The notes under the pieces: model-generated
Seen by the model: only the letters and a program-made list of their open reading frames with translations
What the model was told of the DNA's origin: nothing
Databases searched by the model: none
Made by a program: the position numbers and the translations under genes
Source: Mycolicibacterium litorale
GTDB taxonomy: Bacteria > Actinomycetota > Actinomycetes > Mycobacteriales > Mycobacteriaceae
Direction: 5' to 3'
NCBI RefSeq assembly: GCF_014218295.1
Contig: NZ_AP023287.1
Span: 4,030,001-4,094,000, forward strand
DNA: 64,000 nucleotides
Part shown: piece by piece, positions 59,501 through 64,000 of the stretch
How the letters are laid out: each line of letters begins with the position of its first letter
Numbering within the stretch: position 1 is the stretch's first letter

Positions 59501-60629
59501 CGGCACGCTCGCCGCCGCGTTCGAGGCCGCGCTGGAGAACCTGCCCAGCCCGGCGGTGTTCATCGACGCCCTCGTCGACGCATCGGCCGCGCTCGGGCCG
59601 GTGCTGGCCGATCTCGGCGCCTCGCTCCAGCTCGGCCTCGAGGCCGGTCTGGACTTGGGTGCCGCCGCGCTGGAGGGCTTCGCCGAGGTCGGCGCCGACA
59701 TCTCCGCGGCGATCGGTGCGACGCTCGAAGGCCTGCCCACCCCGGCCGAGTTCATCGCCTCCTTCGAGGAGGCCGGTGCACAGTTCGGCGAGGCGGCGGA
59801 CGCGATCACCGAGATCGGTGTGGACGCGGTGAACAACATCGCCGCCGCCACCAACGCCGTGGTGAACGCGTTCCGTGCCACCGCGATCTCCGCGCTGGAG
59901 AACGGCAACGACGCCCTCCAGGCGATCGGGGCCGGCATCTTCGCGGCGGTCAACGCCTTCGCCGAAGCGGCCAGTGACGTCAACATCGGCGGTGCCATCA
60001 GCGCCGCGATCGGTGGCGCCATCCGCGGGGCGCTCGGCGGCCTGGGTGGCGGTGTCACCGTCGGCGGCGACGCCGACGTCGAGATCGGCGCCCGGACCAC
60101 CAACGAGGACGTCGCCAGCGCCCGTGTGGCACGGGCCGATACGGCAATCGACGTCACCGTCGGTGACACCGAGACCTCTGCGGCCACACCGGCTGCCAAG
60201 GCGCCGGCTGCGGAGGAGGACGCACCTGTCCTGGGCCAGCTGCCCACGAAGGTCACGCTTCCCGCTCCGGCCAACCCGGCCGCCGAGCTGCAGAGGCAGG
60301 TCTCGCAGGCGCAGGCGCAGCTGCAGGACGCGGTCGACAACGCCGGCAAGCAGATCAACGACGGGCTCAACCAGACCCGCAAGAACCTCGAGAGCGCGGC
60401 GAACGAGACCCGCAAGAACCTCGAGGGTGCGGCGAACCAGACCCGCAAGAACCTCGAGGGTGCGGCGAACCAGACCCGCAAGAACCTCGAGAACGCGGCG
60501 AACGGGGTCCGGAAGTCGATCGAGAACGCCGTCGGCGGCAACAAGAAGCCGGCCAGCGACTCGACGAAGAAGGAGTCGAACTCTTCGAGCAGCGAGAGCA
60601 AGAAGAGCAGCAGCTCCGATTCGGAGTAA
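56550..60629 (+). CDS. Giant repeat protein with FPTPEAF/FPTPAEF motifs (family C)
   Basis: Protein of 1359 residues, not recognised. The N-terminus VAVRSYLTAGVAVVGATSIA (then LAP) is signal-like and shared with three neighbours. Residues about 77-1130 are tandem 145-residue units of Ala/Leu/Asp-rich amphipathic helices, each with FP(T/S)PEAF and, 66 residues later, FPTP(A/E)EF. A Gly-rich stretch (ISAAIGGAIRGALGGLGGGV) follows, then a linker, five 11-residue repeats (NQTRKNLEGAA type, 60369-60533) and a Ser/Lys tail. It is acidic with no enzyme motif. 11-residue amphipathic repeats are typical of lipid-surface proteins, so an envelope or secreted role is possible (inference). TGAGGGGA precedes the ATG. 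The long antisense frame is a composition shadow. Confidence 0.8.
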   Translation: MEVAVRSYLTAGVAVVGATSIALAPVEVLPPDFQIRGDRMVAVLEDVSLSGLADLIAAAQAAWAPVGGAIDSASEAAQAAIIGLTGALEAALTTAVEEGNNAFQAIVEGLLDGSSVLATAVDNAIANFPSPEAFVDAVVSAFASINLDLAGAIELALEAALDLGIELDAGAIADAFLEAGADLAAAFNAALASFPTPEEFVAAFEAALGEVIPGFNAVATAAAQALTELSGELAAAIEAGLAAGTTAFEALVDGLLDAGSDLAAAFAAAIEAFPTPEAFLDALVSAFGAINVDLGAALDVALEALVDLGIDLDVTAIAEALIDAGADLAAAFGDVFEGFPTPAEFFAAFNAALAGVLPGLNEFAEAAAGALTDLSGAIAAAIEAGTAAGLGAFDAIVTGLLDAGSDLAAAFAAAIEAFPTPEAFLDALVDAFAAIDVDLGAALDAALEVIVDLGIDLDVTAIAEALIDAGTDLAAAFAAALGDFPTPAEFFAALNAAIAELAPGFNTLAEAAAEALTDLSGALAGALEAGFAAGLDAFQSLVAALQDAGGELAAAFAAAIEAFPTPEAFIDALVSAFGAIDIDLGAALDVALEALIDLGIDLDAGAIADALLEAGAELAALFDGVLDGFPTPEEFIAAFNAALEAVVPGFDALAAGAAQVIADLSGALTTAIETGIAVGTEAFDAIVTGLLDAGSELAAAFNAAIEAFPTPEAFIDALVTAFGAIDIDLAAAIDAALEVIVDLGLNLDAAAIGEALAEAGAELAALFGSALDAFPSPEAFVAALEAALEDVIPGLTALADATGTAIANFSSALASAIEAGLEAGETAFEALIAALQDAGGQLAAAFEAALGAFPTPEAFIDALVDAFAAIDIDLGASLEAALELIVDLGIELDAGAIADALANAGAELAAAFNAALEGFPTPAEFVGAIEGAIEAFAPGFNAIADATAEALGNLSAALTAAIETGIDIGSAAFGDFLEALVEGGGTLAAAFEAALENLPSPAVFIDALVDASAALGPVLADLGASLQLGLEAGLDLGAAALEGFAEVGADISAAIGATLEGLPTPAEFIASFEEAGAQFGEAADAITEIGVDAVNNIAAATNAVVNAFRATAISALENGNDALQAIGAGIFAAVNAFAEAASDVNIGGAISAAIGGAIRGALGGLGGGVTVGGDADVEIGARTTNEDVASARVARADTAIDVTVGDTETSAATPAAKAPAAEEDAPVLGQLPTKVTLPAPANPAAELQRQVSQAQAQLQDAVDNAGKQINDGLNQTRKNLESAANETRKNLEGAANQTRKNLEGAANQTRKNLENAANGVRKSIENAVGGNKKPASDSTKKESNSSSSESKKSSSSDSE
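56931..59540 (+). repeat. Six exact-length 435-bp tandem coding units
   Basis: The codon for the first Phe of FP(T/S)PEAF occurs at 56931, 57366, 57801, 58236, 58671 and 59106, and the matching Leu codon of a diverged copy at 59541: every interval is exactly 435 bp. Half a unit precedes (about 56780-56930) and a shortened seventh follows to about 59970. Confidence 0.92.
60369..60533 (+). repeat. Five 33-bp units encoding NxTRKNLExAA
   Basis: Five 11-codon units, the middle three nearly identical (NETRKNLEGAA, NQTRKNLEGAA, NQTRKNLENAA), the last diverged (NGVRKSIENAV). The period is typical of an 11/3 amphipathic helix. Confidence 0.9.
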
Positions 60630-61093
60630 GCACTACGCAGGCGGCCCCGGACCTCACGGTCCGGGGCCGCTTCGTGTTTGCGGGAGTTTGCCGGCCGCAG
60701 TGGAGTCGCCCGCGCGAGACGCCTCTCGGGGGCGAGGGATCCAGCGGTCCGGTTTCCGTGTGCAAATAGCCAGCGCGGCAATTGACGCCGCCGTCACCTG
60801 TGGTTATCGACCGCGACGGCGGCACGAGCAAAAATCTTTGCTTTCTCATTAGCTCTGCAACGACTCAGTTTTTGCCGGTGACCGTCTTTTGGCAGCCACC
60901 GCCCGGTCTTTGCAGTCGGCGCCGAAACGTTGATCATGGTCTCTACCAGCTGCTTGCAGGCGGGTACAAGTTGGTCCACTGCGTCGAGAGCGGCTGGCGG
61001 CACACCGGAGAAAAGTTTGCCAACTCGCTGCGATCTGAACTTACTCAGGGGTAGGTTCCGCTCGTCATGGTTACAACGACGTTAAGGAGACCC
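60630..61093. other. 464-bp intergenic region
   Basis: Terminator of the giant gene at 60641-60670. The right end holds TTACTCAGG (61041-61049) and a candidate -10 TAGGTT (61052-61057) before the gene at 61094. No coding frame seen between. Confidence 0.6.
60641..60670 (+). terminator. Intrinsic terminator of the giant repeat gene
   Basis: GCGGCCCCGGACC (60641-60653) pairs perfectly with GGTCCGGGGCCGC (60658-60670) around TCAC, 11 bases after the stop, followed by TTCGTGTTTG. Confidence 0.9.
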
Positions 61094-62395
61094 ATGCACA
61101 TCGCAGCCCGCTCTTATCTCTCCACCGGCGTAGCGCTGGTCGGAGCAGGCGCCATCGCGGTCAGCCCGGTCGCGCCGCCTGTGCCGGATGTCGAGGTGCC
61201 CACGTTGTCCACGATCGGCGTCGAGCTCAATGCCGCCGTCAACCCGCTGCAGACCTGGATCGAGGTGTTCGGCACGGCAGCGCAGAACCTCTCGGTGCTC
61301 GGCCAGCAGATCGCCGAGCGCCCGGCGCCGATCCTGCAGCAGATCATCGAGAATCAGCTGTCGAACATCGAAACCCTGGCCCCGGCGGTCCAGTCGTTCG
61401 TCACCGGCTTCGTGAACTCCCTCGACCCGTTCAACCCAGACGGAATCCCGGCCAACCTGCGCGAGGCCGTCGAATTGATCGTCACGGGCAACCCGGCGGA
61501 AGGGTTCCCGGCGATCTTCCAGGCGTTCCTGCAGCCGATCCTCTTTCCGTCGCTGGAACTGCTGGTGCCCGTGCAGGGCATCATCACCCAGACCGCGCAG
61601 AACATCCTCGACGTCGCCAACCAGGCGATCGCTGTCGTCGCGATCGGCGCGATCGGCCTGCTCAACCCCGTCTTCAGCGGGTTCAGTGCCGTCGGCGCCG
61701 CGACACAGGCCGTTGTCGACGCGGCTGACGAGGGAGACGTCGCGGGTGTGATCACCGCGGTGCTCGACATCCCGGGCGTCGTCGCGGGCGGCATCATCAA
61801 CGGCTTCGGCTTCGACGGCGGCATCCTCACCCCGATGTCGGGCACCATCGCCGCGCTGCTGACGCTGCGCAACACGATCGCGGATGCGCTGAAGCCGAAT
61901 CCGCCGGCCGCCGGGCTCACGGCCGAGGCCTCGTCTATCCCGGAGGACGCGGGTACGACGGTGACCTTCGACATCACCGACGGTGAGGCGTCGCTGAGCG
62001 CGGCGTCCTCTCGCAGTGCAGCACCCGAGAACGCCGCGCCGGGAGCCGGTGGCGACGGCGGTCTGGCCGTGGTGGAAGAAACCACCGAGGACGAGGCCAC
62101 CGGTGGCGAGGCGGCCGAGGAGAATGCCACGGAGGAAGAAGCCACCGAACAGGTCACCGACGACGAAGTCACCGACGACGTCACCGAGGAAGCCACCGAA
62201 CAGGTCACCGACGAAGTCACCGACGACGAGGCTGCCGATGAAGAAGCCGCAGACGCAGCCGACGACGCAGACTCCGACGCAGCCGAGCAGGAGCCCGCGG
62301 CCGGCGACGACGACGGCGACGGCGACGCCACCGGAGCCGGCGATTCCGCGGACAACGGCACCGGCGGGGACGACACCGGCGGCGCCGACGCGTAA
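61094..62395 (+). CDS. Exported protein with RSYLSTGVALVGAGAIAVSP N-terminus and Thr/Glu-rich tail (family D)
   Basis: Protein of 433 residues, not recognised. The N-terminus (IAARSYLSTGVALVGAGAIA, then VSPVAPPVPD) matches the family pattern seen at 56550 and 51612. Residues about 40-270 are helical and hydrophobic (LQTWIEVFGTAAQNLSVLGQ; VGVITAVLDIPGVVAGGIIN type). The last 110 residues are a disordered acidic stretch of repeated EVTDD/EEATEQVTD blocks. The ATG at 61094 has AAGGAGA upstream; an in-frame ATG at 61067 is not supported. A strong terminator follows. Confidence 0.78.
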   Translation: MHIAARSYLSTGVALVGAGAIAVSPVAPPVPDVEVPTLSTIGVELNAAVNPLQTWIEVFGTAAQNLSVLGQQIAERPAPILQQIIENQLSNIETLAPAVQSFVTGFVNSLDPFNPDGIPANLREAVELIVTGNPAEGFPAIFQAFLQPILFPSLELLVPVQGIITQTAQNILDVANQAIAVVAIGAIGLLNPVFSGFSAVGAATQAVVDAADEGDVAGVITAVLDIPGVVAGGIINGFGFDGGILTPMSGTIAALLTLRNTIADALKPNPPAAGLTAEASSIPEDAGTTVTFDITDGEASLSAASSRSAAPENAAPGAGGDGGLAVVEETTEDEATGGEAAEENATEEEATEQVTDDEVTDDVTEEATEQVTDEVTDDEAADEEAADAADDADSDAAEQEPAAGDDDGDGDATGAGDSADNGTGGDDTGGADA

Positions 62396-62410
62396 CGCCG
62401 TCAACTGATC

Positions 62411-62441
62411 GGGGCCTCCACCTGCAGATGGTGGGGGCCCC
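62411..62441 (+). terminator. Intrinsic terminator after the gene at 61094
   Basis: GGGGCCTCCACC (62411-62422) pairs with GGTGGGGGCCCC (62430-62441), one T-G wobble, 7-base loop, 15 bases after the stop, followed by GTTCG. Confidence 0.85.
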
Positions 62442-62514
62442 GTTCGACGATCACACATGTCATTCAGCTTCTCGCCCATAGAACTGTCCAACGACGCGGC
62501 GTTGAATCACTGCC

Positions 62515-63354
62515 ATGCGTACGACTCTGGTCCTGGGCGCCACCGGTAAGACCGGCCGGAGGGTCACCGCCCGCCTCCGGCTCGGCCGGATCCCCGTCAG
62601 ACCCGCCTCGCGATCCGGCGAGACTCCCTTCGACTGGTCGCGGCCCGACGGGTGGGATGCGGCACTGCGCGATGTGGACGCGGTCTACCTCGTCCCTCCG
62701 GCGATCCCCGGCCCGGTGCACGACTTCGTCGCCCGAGCGCAGGAGGCGGGCGTGCAGCGTGTGGTGCTGCTGTCCGGGCGCGGCGCCGACACCTGGGGCG
62801 ACTCCACGTTCGGCCTCGACATGCGCGACGCCGAAGACGCCGTGCGCCGCTCCGCACTGCAGTGGACGATCCTGCGCGCCAACAACTTCGACCAGAACTT
62901 CGACGAAGAGCTCTTCCACGCTCCGGTGGTCGACGGCGAGTTGGCATTGCCCGCCGGTGACGTGCCGGAGCCCTTCATCGACATCGAGGACGTCGCCGAC
63001 GTCGCCGCCACGGTACTGACCGAGCCCGGCCGGCACGCAGGCCGGATCTACGAACTCTCCGGACCGCGCTCCCTCACCTTCGCCGAAGCCGTCGACCTGA
63101 TCGCGCGGGCCACGGGACGCGACATCACCTACCGCCGGATATCGCCCGCGGAATACGCCGCAGCCCTGGTCGAGGACGGTCTCGGCGACGAGGACGCCCG
63201 TCACCTCGCCGACATGTACGCGGTGTTGGAACAGGGATTGATCGCATCGACGACGGACGGTGTGGCGACCGTTCTGGGCCGGCCGCCGAGGACGTTCGAG
63301 GACTACGTGCTGCGGACCGCGGCGAAGGGCGCGTGGGACCCGCACCCGATGTGA
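62515..63354 (+). CDS. NmrA/atypical short-chain dehydrogenase-like NAD(P)-binding protein
   Basis: Rossmann protein of 279 residues: TLVLGATGKTGRRVTARL is the GxxGxxG cofactor loop, followed by VDAVYLVPPAIPG, VVLLSGRGADTWG and WTILRANNFDQNF. The FIDIEDVADVAATVL and IYELSGPRSLTFAEAVDLIA blocks are those of NmrA-like and ergot-alkaloid-type reductases. It may be an NADPH-dependent reductase or redox sensor; the substrate is unknown. No regulator is adjacent. Confidence 0.85.
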   Translation: MRTTLVLGATGKTGRRVTARLRLGRIPVRPASRSGETPFDWSRPDGWDAALRDVDAVYLVPPAIPGPVHDFVARAQEAGVQRVVLLSGRGADTWGDSTFGLDMRDAEDAVRRSALQWTILRANNFDQNFDEELFHAPVVDGELALPAGDVPEPFIDIEDVADVAATVLTEPGRHAGRIYELSGPRSLTFAEAVDLIARATGRDITYRRISPAEYAAALVEDGLGDEDARHLADMYAVLEQGLIASTTDGVATVLGRPPRTFEDYVLRTAAKGAWDPHPM

Positions 63355-63363
63355 CGGCTCACG

Positions 63364-64000
63364 TCACTGCGGGGACTTCACCCAATTGCCGGCGTCGCCG
63401 ACGATGCCGACGGGCACCGCCCCCGTGAGGCTCACGTTGCGCACGCTCGGACCCGCGGCCACGATCGTGGTGTCCTGCAGGATCGGCAGCACCGTCCACA
63501 TGTTCCACAACCGGGGCTCCACGGCGTCGATCACCTCGCCGATCGGCTCCCTGCCGTCGAGCGCCGCGTCGATCTTCGGCTGGATGCTGCGGTCACACAC
63601 CCCGGTGATGTTGCTGGGCGCCTGCACCAGCTGACCGGATTCGGGCGCCGGGCTCGGCGCCGTGGTGGGGGTGGCGGACGCGGTGGGCGGCTGGTCACCG
63701 TCGGGCGCGGGCGACGGTGGCGGAGTCGACGGGGTCGGGGCGGTGCCCGGCGCCGTCGGAACCGGCGTGGCCTCCAGCGCCGGGCACCCGTACCGCGACG
63801 CCAGCGCGGTGGCGAGGTCTCCCCCGGCCTGTCGCCACCCCACGACGGCGTCGACCTGGTTCTCGGCCAGCGCCTCGCCGTAGAGCGTCACCGGATCCAG
63901 CGCCCGCACCGACGCTTCGATGCCGACGTTGCGGAGTTGATCGGCGGCGGTGTTGGCCACGGCGACCGAGGTCGGATCGTTCGCGGCGACCCCGAGGACG
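63364..64000 (-). CDS. lpqW: LpqW-like lipoprotein, C-terminal part
   Basis: The frame is open to the right edge, so the N-terminus with signal and lipobox lies outside. Visible are the end of a family-5 substrate-binding fold ([40 protein letters not shown]), a Pro/Thr/Ala-rich insertion and a C-terminal lobe ([40 protein letters not shown]). Position two loci from mshB matches M. tuberculosis lpqW (Rv1166), which steers mannolipids toward PIM or lipoarabinomannan synthesis. Confidence 0.82.
   Translation of the reverse strand, partial: VLGVAANDPTSVAVANTAADQLRNVGIEASVRALDPVTLYGEALAENQVDAVVGWRQAGGDLATALASRYGCPALEATPVPTAPGTAPTPSTPPPSPAPDGDQPPTASATPTTAPSPAPESGQLVQAPSNITGVCDRSIQPKIDAALDGREPIGEVIDAVEPRLWNMWTVLPILQDTTIVAAGPSVRNVSLTGAVPVGIVGDAGNWVKSPQ

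Noticed and set aside
56931..59975. Tandem repeats as a possible CRISPR or satellite array
   Set aside because: The 435-bp period is in-frame coding sequence with amino-acid-level conservation and no spacers.
54311..62395. Assignment of the four exported genes as PE_PGRS or PPE
   Set aside because: They lack the PE and PPE N-terminal motifs and the GGA/GGN repeats; only the genomic position resembles those families.

Overview
The window is chromosomal DNA from a mycobacterium, most likely a fast-growing Mycolicibacterium-type species. The support is very high GC, dense genes with ATG/GTG starts, and a gene order that follows the M. tuberculosis segment Rv1166-Rv1237 (recalled synteny, not searched). 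No rRNA, tRNA, insertion sequence, prophage or CRISPR array was seen.

Layout. 1-3.8 kb: trehalose-recycling ABC transporter lpqY-sugA-sugB (sugB cut by the edge) and two small membrane proteins. 3.8-9.3 kb: CoA-ester lyase, MgtE-N/CBS protein, DUF1003 protein, a frameshifted lytic transglycosylase, and Mrp. 9.3-12.6 kb: envelope-stress cluster sigE-rseA-htrA-tatB. 12.7-17.4 kb: O-methyltransferase, then raaS with its ABC efflux pump and a methyltransferase. 17.4-20 kb: glgC/glgM for glycogen, capsular glucan and maltose-1-phosphate. 20-25.5 kb: DUF3117, tagA, DivIVA-like protein, gpgS-folP2 (methylglucose lipopolysaccharide start), fadD6, LOG protein. 25.5-32.2 kb: LuxR-type ATPase without HTH, EspC-like type VII substrate, ABC-F protein with a possible leader peptide, dapE/dapD. 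32.2-35.3 kb: a sulfane-sulfur module resembling the staphylococcal cst system (CstR-like repressor, DUF302 protein, persulfide dioxygenase-rhodanese, an unlisted 50-residue Cys-rich protein, TauE-type exporter) with two palindromic operators. 35.3-40.2 kb: VOC protein, fadD36, Nudix, a broken LexA-boxed 13E12-type HNH gene, and small accessory genes. 40.3-48.7 kb: proline catabolism (pruA-pruB, pruC), acyl-CoA dehydrogenase, fdxC-dapC, yceI. 48.9-53.8 kb: fbiC (F420) and mshB (mycothiol).

The most unusual part is 51.6-62.4 kb. Four plus-strand genes share a signal-like N-terminus (pattern RSYLxxGVAxxGAxxIAxxP). They lie around mshB, where M. tuberculosis has PE12 and PE11/PPE17. One encodes a 1359-residue protein built on an exact 435-bp (145-residue) tandem period with FPTPEAF/FPTPAEF motifs, followed by five 11-residue amphipathic repeats. 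Two others have long acidic tails showing recent change: an amber codon inside a 12-bp repeat, and a tail overprinted on the antisense of a neighbouring gene. A TTCTCAGG motif recurs upstream of the family genes. I regard this as a candidate undescribed cell-envelope or secreted protein family.

Across the window many genes carry a TANNNT -10 hexamer 6-8 nt before the start codon, indicating leaderless transcripts. This decides several starts and shows interlocked divergent promoters, for example dapE/dapD. The right edge holds the C-terminal part of lpqW.
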